A stretch of DNA of 64,000 nt, from positions 1-64,000 of the forward strand of contig JBCBSS010000012.1 of NCBI GenBank assembly GCA_039819065.1, given 5' to 3'. The DNA is from JBCBSS01 sp039819065 (GTDB taxonomy: Bacteria; Bacteroidota; Bacteroidia; Cytophagales; Cyclobacteriaceae). This document shows positions 1 through 8,403 of this stretch, piece after piece. Numbering within the stretch: the first letter of the stretch is position 1; each line of letters opens with the position of its first letter. The translations under genes were made by a program, and so were the position numbers. A model generated the notes under the pieces. That model was given only the letters and a program-made list of their open reading frames with translations, made no database searches and was not told the origin of the DNA.

Positions 1-119
1 TAATAAGGCGCGATTAGTGTCCATGCGATTGTGAAAAGTAAAACAGCCGCTTCACTTAGCTAATCTTTGAGAAAGCAGACTTTATAGTGCAATCAAGCCT
101 TAAAATTCGGAATGAAAGA

Positions 120-1145
120 TCATTGTTCTGCTACAGCATTCTGATAAATGATCTCTGCCTGAGCACCGGCGATACCCTTGCGCCCCCTCGACCCTGAGTA
201 ACCTTTGTTCCCCGACGAACCGCTTGAGTAGCCATATCCACTCGAACCCCCACTACCACCATCTCCGCTATTCCCACTTCTGCCTGCCTGGCCACCTTCA
301 TTGGAAAATGAGATCAAACGCATATAGTTGGCAGCAGTAGGGTCGACGTACACCGTAATACTTCCCCCGTTACCGCCATCGCCGCCATCACCACCGTTGC
401 CGCCATCGCCACCGTCACCGGGTGCCTTGGCAGACTTCTTTTCTGTAGGCGCTTTGGCGTCTTTACCGTCGCCACCATACCCACCATCGCCTCCGGAACC
501 ACCTTCACCACCGTCAGTCGTTATCAATAATTTGCCACCTGCCGGATTGACCAGGTAAGTACTCTTTTTCGAGGAGCTTTTGCTTTTCACCACCGCTTTT
601 ACCAATTCACGGCCCATGATAGAATCATAGTAAGCACTGAGGTTCACCTCAATGTGCTCGCCATCACTTCCTGAGCTACCATGGCTGCCATCACCGCCGT
701 CATTTCCATCACGGCCTATGAGGAAGACGCCAGCACGGTTGTTTCCTCTTTCTCCTTCCCGACCTGGTTTACCTCTGTAGTCGGCTACAATGCTGCCGGT
801 ATAATCAACAAATATGGTGGTGTCATACCAATAGTTGGGATTTTTTAGGCTTCTGAAACGCATTTTGATCCTATGATCTTCCAGGTAATCAGCCTCATTG
901 GGAATGAGTATTTTGCCATTGCTGTAAGTGCCTGCGGCTAGCACTACTTCTAAATCCTTTTTCTTAACCGGCTTGAATTTTCCTTTTTTGATCATATGGA
1001 ATTTCACCGGAACGCTTTTGCCCATGAGAGGGGTCTTTTTCAACTCGGCCAGCATGGTTTGTTTTTTCTGGGCTTCTGTTGGCTGGCTTACAATGAGGAG
1101 AATGTACACAAAGCCTAATGTGCGGATAGTTCTTAAGGAGCTCAT
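120..1145 (-). CDS. Exported glycine-rich, collagen-like protein
   Basis: 341 residues with an N-terminal signal peptide (hydrophobic segment about 9-20, cut probably after the Ala-Gln near residue 26). A non-repetitive N-terminal part (30-120) is followed by three Gly/Asp/Ser-rich blocks at about 125-162, 211-261 and 284-327, built of GGDGG and GNGG units. Short beta-strand-like stretches (IEVNLSAYYD, SITVYVD, AEIIYQN) separate the blocks. Such proteins are usually surface or matrix components, but no specific function can be assigned. It is transcribed leftward as a single gene; ATG start at 1145. The low-complexity DNA also creates a proline-rich ORF on the other strand, which is an artefact. 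Confidence 0.8.
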   Translation of the reverse strand: MSSLRTIRTLGFVYILLIVSQPTEAQKKQTMLAELKKTPLMGKSVPVKFHMIKKGKFKPVKKKDLEVVLAAGTYSNGKILIPNEADYLEDHRIKMRFRSLKNPNYWYDTTIFVDYTGSIVADYRGKPGREGERGNNRAGVFLIGRDGNDGGDGSHGSSGSDGEHIEVNLSAYYDSIMGRELVKAVVKSKSSSKKSTYLVNPAGGKLLITTDGGEGGSGGDGGYGGDGKDAKAPTEKKSAKAPGDGGDGGNGGDGGDGGNGGSITVYVDPTAANYMRLISFSNEGGQAGRSGNSGDGGSGGSSGYGYSSGSSGNKGYSGSRGRKGIAGAQAEIIYQNAVAEQ

Positions 1146-1281
1146 ATTTCAAGGTAATTTGGACTAACTTATCTTGACATTGGCAATTACCATACCGGAA
1201 TATGTGATGAAGCTACCTACTTATGCTGAAGTTATTGACCTGTTTGAAAGTATACGTTTAGAATGGGCTTAGGGATAAAAC

Positions 1282-1836
1282 CTAATCCAATTCAATGGGC
1301 AGAAACTCAACAACGGGGATATTACCCCCTATACAATCGTAACTGAGCAAAGGGAAATTACTTGATTCACTCTCAGGCGTCAATAAGAATTTGTAATTAT
1401 AGATGGCAGATATATCCTCACGAGGCTCCCAGTCAATGGCGAAAGTCCACAGTTCCATGTAATGCGGCTTGTCGAATGTTTTGATCTCCACTCTAAAAGG
1501 GGAGAAACGCTTATCAAGGCCATAGTGATCGAGATAGATACCTGCCACTGTGAGATGATAGGTGTTGTCGTTCACTTTTTCGAAGGTAGAAATGCGGTGC
1601 TTCGTATCCTCCCATTTCCATCCGATGACTAGCGTATCGAGCGATCTTTTGAAAGTATGGTTCTTACCTTTGCACGGGTGGTGCACCACATAGCCTGAAT
1701 CAGTCAGATTGAGAGCTACGCGAGGCTCTAGCAGGTCTTGCATTAACAATTCATCTTTCTGATCAGGTAAAGTCAGAAAAGAAAAGCTACCAACAGCAGC
1801 GACAAATAGAATCAGTATGTAATGGCGTTGCTTCAA
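1282..1836 (-). CDS. Hypothetical exported protein
   Basis: 184 residues starting at a TTG codon. No nearer ATG would keep the hydrophobic N-terminus (ILILFVAAVGSFSFLTL), which looks like a signal peptide or anchor. The rest is a soluble domain rich in aromatic residues (IGWKWED, ELWTFAIDWEP) with two cysteines (in HHPCKGK and SYDCIGG) that could form a disulfide. I do not recognise a family. It lies 33 bp downstream of the OmpA-type lipoprotein gene on the same strand, so the two may be cotranscribed. Confidence 0.65.
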   Translation of the reverse strand: MKQRHYILILFVAAVGSFSFLTLPDQKDELLMQDLLEPRVALNLTDSGYVVHHPCKGKNHTFKRSLDTLVIGWKWEDTKHRISTFEKVNDNTYHLTVAGIYLDHYGLDKRFSPFRVEIKTFDKPHYMELWTFAIDWEPREDISAIYNYKFLLTPESESSNFPLLSYDCIGGNIPVVEFLPIELD

Positions 1837-1869
1837 ACGAATATGTATGCTATTGAATATAGCGAAATT

Positions 1870-2835
1870 CTAGTTGGCCTCCAAGATTTGGAATAGCTCA
1901 TCCAAGTCAGGCGTGATAATAATTTCGGTACGCCTGTTCTTAGCTCGTCCTTCAGTGGTTTCGTTAGAGGTGAGCGGAGAGAACTCACCTTTGCCGGCCG
2001 CTGTGATCTGGTTGGTATCCAAACCTGCGCCGGTAAGAATCTTCACGATAGAAGTCGCCCTCAGCACACTCAAATCCCAGTTATCGTTCATGAACTTCGA
2101 CGTTCTGGAAATAGGTACATTATCAGTATGCCCTTCTACCATGATGTTGATATCACGCTGGTCTTTCAAAGCCTTAGCTAATTGCTGCAGTGCACCTTTT
2201 CCTTTTTCATCCACATCGATGCTGCCGGATTTGAAGAGTAATTGCTCGGCAAGCGATACATAGACTTTACCGTTCTTAATGTCTATCGTCAGGTCGTTTT
2301 CTTTAAAATTCAGAAGGGCGTTGCTGATCTTGTCTTTTAATTCCTGAACCGCCTTGTCCTTATTGGCTAGTATGGTTTCTAATTCTTGTACTTTCTTTTC
2401 ACGTTCGCGCAGGTCATTGCTGAGTGCTTCGTTGACTTTCTTAGTCTCGTCCAAATTCTCTTTGAGTGCCAGGAGTTTTTCCTGTTGCTCAGCCAGATCT
2501 CGGTTGAGCTTCCCGCTGTTGGTCAGCAGGTTGTTATAATATGTTTCTAATTCCTTGTATTCGGCATCCAACTCGCCCAGTTTTTTCTTTTTGGAGCGTA
2601 TATCCTCACCAAGGCTAATGGTATCGGCTACTAACTTATTCACCTGCTCATCCAGTCGGTCTATCTGGTCATTGGCGGCTTCAAGTTTACCCTCTTTATC
2701 AGCTAGATCAGCTTCTAATTGTATTTTTCTAGCCAGTAGCTCATCGTACTTTTTCTGGGGCACGCACGACGCGATTAATGATCCAATAAGTATAGAATGA
2801 ATGAATATTTTGATAGACGACTTCTTCAAGTGCAT
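1870..2835 (-). CDS. OmpA-family lipoprotein with long coiled coil
   Basis: 321 residues from the ATG at 2835; a longer reading to 2865 exists but would put ten residues ahead of the signal peptide. The lipobox LIASC places the lipidated Cys at residue 24. Residues about 30-185 are a continuous charged heptad-type coiled coil. The C-terminal third is an OmpA/MotB peptidoglycan-binding domain with the typical VEGHTDNVP motif and a terminal NRRTEI segment. Predicted role: anchoring an envelope to peptidoglycan, with the coiled coil spanning the periplasm. The start of the gene faces the SDR gene divergently. Confidence 0.85.
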   Translation of the reverse strand: MHLKKSSIKIFIHSILIGSLIASCVPQKKYDELLARKIQLEADLADKEGKLEAANDQIDRLDEQVNKLVADTISLGEDIRSKKKKLGELDAEYKELETYYNNLLTNSGKLNRDLAEQQEKLLALKENLDETKKVNEALSNDLREREKKVQELETILANKDKAVQELKDKISNALLNFKENDLTIDIKNGKVYVSLAEQLLFKSGSIDVDEKGKGALQQLAKALKDQRDINIMVEGHTDNVPISRTSKFMNDNWDLSVLRATSIVKILTGAGLDTNQITAAGKGEFSPLTSNETTEGRAKNRRTEIIITPDLDELFQILEAN

Positions 2836-2950
2836 AGTGAAAGGTTTAGCAGATAAGATGAGCAAATATCCTAATAGTAAGCTGAAATAAAAAGTACGGT
2901 TCTTGACGAAGTTTATCTATATTCAAGGACTAAAAAATTATAATCATACT

Positions 2951-3817
2951 ATGGAAGGAATGCTCAAGGAAAATGCACTAAAAGATAAAGTAATCATTGT
3001 TACAGGTGGCGGAACCGGCCTCGGAAAAGCCATGACCAAGTACTTTCTGGAATTAGGTGCTAAAGTCACAATAGCCAGTAGAAAAATGGAGGTGTTGGAA
3101 AAATCAGCAGCCGAGCTGATGGAAGCAACCGGCGGTAAGGTTTTACCGGTAGCCTGTGACGTGCGCAACTATGAAGACGTAGAAAAAGTGATTGAAGCTA
3201 CCGAGAGTGAGTTTGGTCAAATACACTCCGTGCTTAACAATGCCGCGGGTAACTTCATAAGCCCCACTGAAAGGCTTTCCAACAGAGCTTTCGATGTAGT
3301 AGTAGACATAGTGTTGAAAGGTTCTTACAACTTCACCTTGGCCGCCGGAAAAAACTGGATCGATAAGAAGCAACCTGGTGTATTCCTCAATATAGTAACC
3401 ACCTATGCCTGGACAGGCTCCGGATACGTTGTGCCATCTGCCTGCGCTAAAGCTGGCGTGTTGGCCATGACCAGATCGTTGGCGATGGAGTGGGGTAAGT
3501 ATGACATCCGTAGTAACGCCATTGCACCTGGCCCATTTCCTACAGAAGGCGCATGGAGTAGGCTATTGCCAGGAGACTTGAAGGAGAAGTTTGATCCTAC
3601 CAAAAAAGTACCTTTAAGAAGAGTAGGCGAGCACCAAGAGCTAGCGAATTTAGCGGCTTACTTACTATCTGATTATTCTTCCTATGTGAATGGAGACGTG
3701 GTGACTATTGATGGCGGAGAATGGCTGATGGGAGCAGGAGAATTCTCTCACCTTGAGCAAGTAACACCGCAAATGTGGGATATGCTTGAAATGATGCGAA
3801 AAGGAGCGAAGAAATAA
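2951..3817 (+). CDS. SDR oxidoreductase, 2,4-dienoyl-CoA reductase-like
   Basis: 288 residues from the ATG at 2951; an upstream in-frame TTG at 2903 is less likely because it adds a non-conserved tail. The Rossmann nucleotide-binding motif TGGGTGLG is at residues 18-25, and NNAAGNF fits the SDR NNAG motif. The usual YxxxK is replaced by SACAKAGV followed by SLAMEWGKYDIR. This is characteristic of the 2,4-dienoyl-CoA reductase branch, which reduces dienoyl-CoA with NADPH during beta-oxidation of unsaturated fatty acids. No other beta-oxidation gene is adjacent. The family is certain; the exact substrate is inferred. Confidence 0.85.
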   Translation: MEGMLKENALKDKVIIVTGGGTGLGKAMTKYFLELGAKVTIASRKMEVLEKSAAELMEATGGKVLPVACDVRNYEDVEKVIEATESEFGQIHSVLNNAAGNFISPTERLSNRAFDVVVDIVLKGSYNFTLAAGKNWIDKKQPGVFLNIVTTYAWTGSGYVVPSACAKAGVLAMTRSLAMEWGKYDIRSNAIAPGPFPTEGAWSRLLPGDLKEKFDPTKKVPLRRVGEHQELANLAAYLLSDYSSYVNGDVVTIDGGEWLMGAGEFSHLEQVTPQMWDMLEMMRKGAKK

Positions 3818-3843
3818 AGCTAAAACTGTTTAATAGCCTTACA

Positions 3844-3876
3844 AGTAACTAGATTACTTTGAGTAATCTAGTTACT
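3844..3876. repeat. 33-bp palindrome, copy 1
   Basis: Perfect inverted repeat: arm AGTAACTAGATTACT, spacer TTG, then the exact reverse complement of the arm. The same 33 bases recur at 4150-4182. It lies 27 bp after the SDR stop codon and could act as a terminator stem, a protein-binding site or a mobile REP-type unit. Confidence 0.9.
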
Positions 3877-4149
3877 AAAGCGACGCTCAGTCATTCTGAA
3901 AGAATCTTATTGGCAAAGGGAAATAAATAGAAGTAGGTTGAAATATGTAGAAATAGTTGCCTGAATAAGTATCTGGCGTCATTCCCTTGCGCAGCTTGAG
4001 AGACTTGGGAATCTAGTTGTTAGACATAAGTAGAAAGACAAAAGACACAAGACTTGCAAACCGAATTTCTGGCTGTCATTGCGAGGAACGAAGCAATCTT
4101 TTGGATTAGCAAAATTAGAGGCTAGAAATTAAAAGTTATAATGAAACAC

Positions 4150-4182
4150 AGTAACTAGATTACTTTGAGTAATCTAGTTACT
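4150..4182. repeat. 33-bp palindrome, copy 2
   Basis: Identical to the palindrome at 3844-3876 over all 33 bases, including the TTG spacer, while the flanks differ. The identity at 306 bp distance points to recent duplication or strong constraint. Confidence 0.9.
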
Positions 4183-4193
4183 CAAACGTCTAT

Positions 4194-4213
4194 TTCACCT
4201 CAATTGAGGTGAA
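4194..4213. repeat. Perfect 20-bp palindrome
   Basis: TTCACCTCAATTGAGGTGAA reads the same on both strands with no spacer. It stands directly before the terminator-like stem at 4223. It may be part of a bidirectional terminator or a binding site for a dimeric regulator. Confidence 0.6.
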
Positions 4214-4222
4214 AAAGCACTG

Positions 4223-4273
4223 ATATCCACAATTGATTATATCAAATTTGATCAATTGTGGATATTCTTTTTT
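4223..4273. terminator. Bidirectional terminator between convergent genes
   Basis: A 15-bp perfect stem (arm ATATCCACAATTGAT at 4223-4237, complement at 4251-4265) with a 13-nt loop is followed on the plus strand by a T-rich run. On the minus strand it is followed by CTTTTTC. It sits just past the end of the LpxR-like gene and downstream of the SDR gene, so it can serve both. Confidence 0.65.
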
Positions 4274-4277
4274 TGGA

Positions 4278-5294
4278 CTAGAAGCGTAGCGCTAAATTCA
4301 GGCTTAAGAATTCGTGTACCTTACCCCCAATGAACTCTGAACTCAAATGATAATAAGTGAAGTAGATCGTCACGTAGTAATTGGTATACATAAAGCCGAA
4401 CTTACGCGAGATCACCAATCTTTCTACATCGCGTGTGACAGGGCTATTATCATTGAAGATACTCCCCTGAATGAAGATATTGCTCAATACCAAATCACCA
4501 GAGATACCGAAGAACAGAAACCCTTCTTCTTCCTCCGGGTCAGAGTTGCCTATCTGTGGTATTAAGTGAGAAACCCTGCTGGACGTAGAGCCTGAGTTAT
4601 TGAGGTTGCTCTGCCGCCCATATCTTAAGGTGAAACCCTGACTAAGCCGGTTCTGACCGTTGCCAATTTTGGCACCCGTTTCTGAAACGATACTCAGCTT
4701 CTTCCATATCTGGATTTGTTGAAAGCGGTTATATCCCAGGTTGATCACCGGTTCGTTGGCAATTTGATTTTCCCAACCCCTCGGCGCCCTGAAATCCAAC
4801 GCCTCATGCCACCATTGATGGAATTGCCCGATGCCGGAAGCTTCACCCACCAGCCCGACTTCTAGCTCATAGCGGTTGACTGACTTGGCGTTAGGGAAAT
4901 TGTCAATGAAAAACCGCAAGTAGTGCCAGCCTGCATAAGGTCGATCCTGAAGCCCTCTTTCGAAAGCCCTTCTACCGATATCGAATGGCGTAAATATCTT
5001 GTTACCGTACTGATAAGTAGTGATGAGCTTTGAGGAGTCAGACTTCTTGCTACTGAATTTTTCGTAGAATTTAGAATCGTAGTTGATGATCCTCCTGAAT
5101 TCTATCTCCCCTCCAGAGCTATAGTAGGCATCGGTACTGAAATAGATGTCATTGTCATATCTGAAATGCAGTTCATTATTGATCTTACGACTCTTTACAG
5201 TGATTTGGGCATTTGTTGTAATATTGTGGCATAGCAGTAAGACAGGCACGAGCAAGAAGGCTTGCCAGTGGCTTTTGAAAGAATTAATCGGCAT
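4278..5294 (-). CDS. LpxR-like lipid A deacylase (DUF2219), outer membrane
   Basis: 338 residues from the ATG at 5294 (a GTG one codon upstream is less likely). A signal peptide ends near TNAQ. The mature part begins with the family motif RYDNDIYFSTDAYYSSG, matching the N-D-x(n)-T-D-x-Y-Y-T-x-G pattern of LpxR. Then come RPYAGWHYL and FHQWWHEALDFRAPRGWE with the conserved His, and alternating strands ending in LNLALRF, a typical outer-membrane C-terminus. LpxR removes the 3'-acyloxyacyl chain from lipid A in the outer membrane. The family is clear; activity is inferred. It is divergent from bioF. Confidence 0.8.
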   Translation of the reverse strand: MPINSFKSHWQAFLLVPVLLLCHNITTNAQITVKSRKINNELHFRYDNDIYFSTDAYYSSGGEIEFRRIINYDSKFYEKFSSKKSDSSKLITTYQYGNKIFTPFDIGRRAFERGLQDRPYAGWHYLRFFIDNFPNAKSVNRYELEVGLVGEASGIGQFHQWWHEALDFRAPRGWENQIANEPVINLGYNRFQQIQIWKKLSIVSETGAKIGNGQNRLSQGFTLRYGRQSNLNNSGSTSSRVSHLIPQIGNSDPEEEEGFLFFGISGDLVLSNIFIQGSIFNDNSPVTRDVERLVISRKFGFMYTNYYVTIYFTYYHLSSEFIGGKVHEFLSLNLALRF

Positions 5295-5356
5295 CACTAT
5301 CGCGCGGAATTTTGCAATTGAATTAATCTGAAAAATTAGTGATTAAAGATCACTTT

Positions 5357-6502
5357 ATGAAAGAAATCCCAAGTCAGCTCACGCACAAACTTAACACAAG
5401 AAAAAGTGAAAATGGCTTGCGCGCATTAACCATAAGCGACCTCTCAGTAGATTTTGCTTCTAACGACTACCTTGGCTTGGCGCGTTCTGAAAAACTGGCC
5501 AGCCTGATTGCCGAAAACTTCCTAAAAGTAAAACATCAACATCTTAACGGCTCAACCGGATCAAGGTTATTAACAGGGAATACTTCCTTCGCTGAAGCGG
5601 TAGAACAACGATTAGCCAAGTTCTTTCAATCAGAATCAGCACTACTGTTTAACTCAGGCTATACGGCCAACCTTGCGGTGCTATCAGCCATTCCTCAACG
5701 AGGTGATACCATCATCTATGATGAACTCTCACATGCCTGCATTAAGGACGGTGCAAGGTTAAGCATGGCAAACCGGTTTGCTTTCCGGCACAATGACCTT
5801 GAAGATCTGAAACTGAAACTCGGTAAAGCCACTGGTGATATCTATATCGTGGTCGAATCCATTTATTCTATGGATGGAGATGAAAGTCCACTGAAAGAAA
5901 TAGTTGATTTAGCTGGGTTATACAATGCGTACATTATTATAGATGAAGCACACAGCACAGGGGTCTGTGGAAATTACGGAGAAGGGTTTTGTATAGCACA
6001 AGGTGTGGCAGAAGACATTTTCATACGCATTCATACTTTCGGCAAAGGCATGGGAATCCATGGTGCTTGTGTAGTAGGGGATACACAGGTGAAAGACTAT
6101 TTGATTAATTTCGCCAGGTCTTTCATCTATACTACAGCACTTGACCCGCACAGTCTGGTGGCCATTGATGCTGCCTTCAGTTTTCTAAAGACCAATACTT
6201 ATTTGATCGATGATCTCAACAAAGCGATTGACTTATTTGTAAGTACATATTATGGGCATACGGAAGCAGGTATGATGCTGAGAACAGCCAGTAACAGCGC
6301 CATTCAAGGACTAATTATTCCGGGTAACGAAAGGGTGAAAGCGGTGGCAAATAGATTGGCCGAACAAGGTTATGATGCCAGACCCATTCTATCACCTACC
6401 GTAAAACCTGGTCAGGAGCGCCTGAGAATTTGCCTGCACGCTTATAACACAAAATCAGAAATAGAAGGTTTGATACAATCTTTAGTAGAAATAATAGAAT
6501 GA
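5357..6502 (+). CDS. bioF: 8-amino-7-oxononanoate synthase (BioF)
   Basis: 381 residues from the ATG at 5357; a GTG at 5339 would add six residues. It is a PLP enzyme of the alpha-oxoamine synthase family. The PLP lysine is K230 in HTFGKGMGIHG, the cofactor-stacking region contains LFNSGYTAN, and DEAHSTG is at 196-202. BioF condenses pimeloyl-ACP (or CoA) with L-alanine to give 8-amino-7-oxononanoate, the first committed ring-forming step of biotin synthesis. Its stop overlaps the start of the BioD-BioA fusion (ATGA), so translation is coupled. No bioB, bioC or bioH is in the window. A KBL-type alternative (2-amino-3-ketobutyrate CoA ligase) is unlikely given the neighbour. Confidence 0.92.
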   Translation: MKEIPSQLTHKLNTRKSENGLRALTISDLSVDFASNDYLGLARSEKLASLIAENFLKVKHQHLNGSTGSRLLTGNTSFAEAVEQRLAKFFQSESALLFNSGYTANLAVLSAIPQRGDTIIYDELSHACIKDGARLSMANRFAFRHNDLEDLKLKLGKATGDIYIVVESIYSMDGDESPLKEIVDLAGLYNAYIIIDEAHSTGVCGNYGEGFCIAQGVAEDIFIRIHTFGKGMGIHGACVVGDTQVKDYLINFARSFIYTTALDPHSLVAIDAAFSFLKTNTYLIDDLNKAIDLFVSTYYGHTEAGMMLRTASNSAIQGLIIPGNERVKAVANRLAEQGYDARPILSPTVKPGQERLRICLHAYNTKSEIEGLIQSLVEIIE

Positions 6503-8376
6503 ACTATTTTATTACAGCCATAGGAACGGATAGCGGGAAAACAGTGATATCTGCCATAGTAGCGGAAGCACTTGGTGCCGATTACTGGAAGCCTGTACAA
6601 TCCGGTACACCTACCGATACAGAAACCATTAAAGGACTGATAAGCAGCCCTGATATCCAATTTCACCCTGAAAGGCATCGCCTTAAGACACCGGCCTCTC
6701 CCCACGCCGCTGCTAAAATAGATAGGGTTAATATCAAGCTAACTGACTTTGAACTTCCCGAAACCCCAAGGCCGTTGGTAGTAGAAGGAGCGGGTGGAGT
6801 CATGGTACCGCTCAATGATCATGACTTGGTCATTGATTTGGCCGATGTACTCAATCTGGAGATCATTTTGGTTTCTAACCTCTATTTGGGAAGTATCAAC
6901 CATACTTTGCTGACTATCACATTCTTGAAAGAACGTGGCTACAAGATCAAAGGTATTATCTTCAATGGTGAACCTAATCCTGAGAGTGAAGACATCATTC
7001 TAAAGCATGCTAAGCTGCCTTGCCTGCTTAGGGTCAAGCAGCACGAGCAAATAGACAAGGAAACCATCAAGGCCTATGCGGCAGAATTAAAAGAAGCCTG
7101 GAAAACAGACTTGCAGACCCGGGATAACGAGGTGATTTGGCACCCCTTTACACCACTGATCGGTGGGCCAGAATTACTGAGCATTAAATCGGCCGAAGGT
7201 GCCTACTTGTATACTGATGATGGCAAGAAAATATTAGACGCAATTTCTTGCTGGTGGGTGAACCTGCATGGGCATAGCCATCCCCATATTGCCAAGGCAG
7301 TGGCTCATCAAGCATCGACACTTGAACACGTCATCTTTGCAGGGTTTACGCACGAACCGGCGGTAAAACTGGCTGAAAATGTATTGACTATCCTCCCTGA
7401 AAACCAGAGCAAGATTTTCTATTCGGACAATGGCAGTACAGCGGTTGAGGTAGGTTTGAAAATGGCCTTCCAATTCTGGTACAATCAGGGAATTAAGAAA
7501 CCAAAAGTGATTGCCTTTGAAGGGTCATATCATGGAGATACCTTCGGCAGTATGTCGGTAGGGGATAGGTCTGCTTTTTCTGCGCCTTTTGACCAATACT
7601 TATTTCAAGTTGAGTTTCTACCATTCCCAACCAACGAGAACAAAGACCAGGTGTTGGAGCAATTCAACAGTCTTGTGTCTAGAGGGGACGTTGGTGCCTT
7701 TATATTCGAACCTTTGGTGCAGGGTGTAAGTGGCATGCGCATGTATTCTTCATGGTTACTTGATGAAATGGTGGGGCTCGCTCACAAGCATGACGTACTT
7801 TGTATAGCGGATGAGGTGTTCACTGGTTTCGGTAGAACAGGGCAGTTGTTTGCTTCTAATTTTTTAGAGAATAAGCCTGATATAATGGCCTTATCCAAAG
7901 GCCTTACCGGCGGAACAATGGCTTTAGGAGCTACATCGTGTTCGGACGAAATTGTTGAAGTATACCGTTCTAATGACCCTATGAAGACTTTCTTCCATGG
8001 TCATTCATACACTGCTAACCCTATCGCTTGTGCAGCAGGTAATGCGAGCTTCGAGTTGCTAATACAACAGGAATGCAGGGATAATCGCGATAGAATTGCG
8101 CTGAGGAATCTTGATTTTCTGTTTGAGATCAAACAACATCCGGCACTTAGGGATGCACGGGCATTGGGTACCATATTAGCCATGGAGTTAGACAGCGACG
8201 ACATCACCAGTTACCTGAATGACACCAGAAAGAAGATATACCCTTTCTTCTTGAGTAAAGGCATTCTGTGCCGTCCGCTTGGTAATGTGATATACATTCT
8301 TCCTCCTTATATCATGACCGATGAGCAACTGGATACAGTATATGATGCGGTGAGAGCGTTTTTAGATAAACAATAA
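6499..8376 (+). CDS. bioDA: Bifunctional dethiobiotin synthetase / DAPA aminotransferase (BioD-BioA fusion)
   Basis: 625 residues in one uninterrupted frame. Residues 1 to about 200 are BioD: P-loop GTDSGKT at 9-15, VEGAGGVMVPL at 95-105. From about 208 the chain is BioA: IWHPFTP at 213-219, SYHGDTFG at 343-350, DEVFTGFGRTG at 438-448 and PLP lysine K467 in ALSKGLTGG. The BioA half makes 7,8-diaminopelargonate from KAPA using S-adenosylmethionine; the BioD half then carboxylates it with ATP and CO2. The fusion lets the second activity take the product of the first. Plants have a fusion in the same order (BIO3-BIO1). It is translationally coupled to bioF. Confidence 0.93.
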   Translation: MNYFITAIGTDSGKTVISAIVAEALGADYWKPVQSGTPTDTETIKGLISSPDIQFHPERHRLKTPASPHAAAKIDRVNIKLTDFELPETPRPLVVEGAGGVMVPLNDHDLVIDLADVLNLEIILVSNLYLGSINHTLLTITFLKERGYKIKGIIFNGEPNPESEDIILKHAKLPCLLRVKQHEQIDKETIKAYAAELKEAWKTDLQTRDNEVIWHPFTPLIGGPELLSIKSAEGAYLYTDDGKKILDAISCWWVNLHGHSHPHIAKAVAHQASTLEHVIFAGFTHEPAVKLAENVLTILPENQSKIFYSDNGSTAVEVGLKMAFQFWYNQGIKKPKVIAFEGSYHGDTFGSMSVGDRSAFSAPFDQYLFQVEFLPFPTNENKDQVLEQFNSLVSRGDVGAFIFEPLVQGVSGMRMYSSWLLDEMVGLAHKHDVLCIADEVFTGFGRTGQLFASNFLENKPDIMALSKGLTGGTMALGATSCSDEIVEVYRSNDPMKTFFHGHSYTANPIACAAGNASFELLIQQECRDNRDRIALRNLDFLFEIKQHPALRDARALGTILAMELDSDDITSYLNDTRKKIYPFFLSKGILCRPLGNVIYILPPYIMTDEQLDTVYDAVRAFLDKQ

Positions 8377-8403
8377 GGGAAAGATTGGAATACACAGCCT
8401 AGT

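Larger units (their letters stand above)
3818..4277. repeat. 460-bp intergenic repeat island
   Basis: The gap between two convergent genes holds no credible ORF but several palindromic repeats. Two identical 33-bp palindromes lie at 3844-3876 and 4150-4182. Three degenerate hairpins begin with TCATT and end with AATCT (3887-3908, 3978-4014, 4075-4100); their sequence resembles the GTCATTGCGAGG...AAGCAATCT small repeats scattered through many bacterial genomes. A perfect 20-bp palindrome is at 4194-4213 and a terminator-like stem at 4223-4265. The clustering suggests a safe site where short palindromic elements have accumulated. Confidence 0.75.

Noticed and set aside
1..119. Left edge of the window examined for a partial gene or RNA
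   Set aside because: No ORF, tRNA-like fold or promoter match was found.
314..520. Gly-codon tandem triplets considered as a CRISPR or VNTR array
   Set aside because: Repeats are short, in frame and vary as coding sequence; no spacer-repeat pattern.
328..558. Proline-rich ORF on the plus strand opposite the glycine-rich gene
   Set aside because: It is the mirror reading of Gly codons (GGN to CCN) and has no start signal or neighbour support.
2903..2950. TTG start of the SDR gene, adding 16 residues
   Set aside because: The ATG at 2951 gives the normal family N-terminus; the added part does not resemble SDR proteins.
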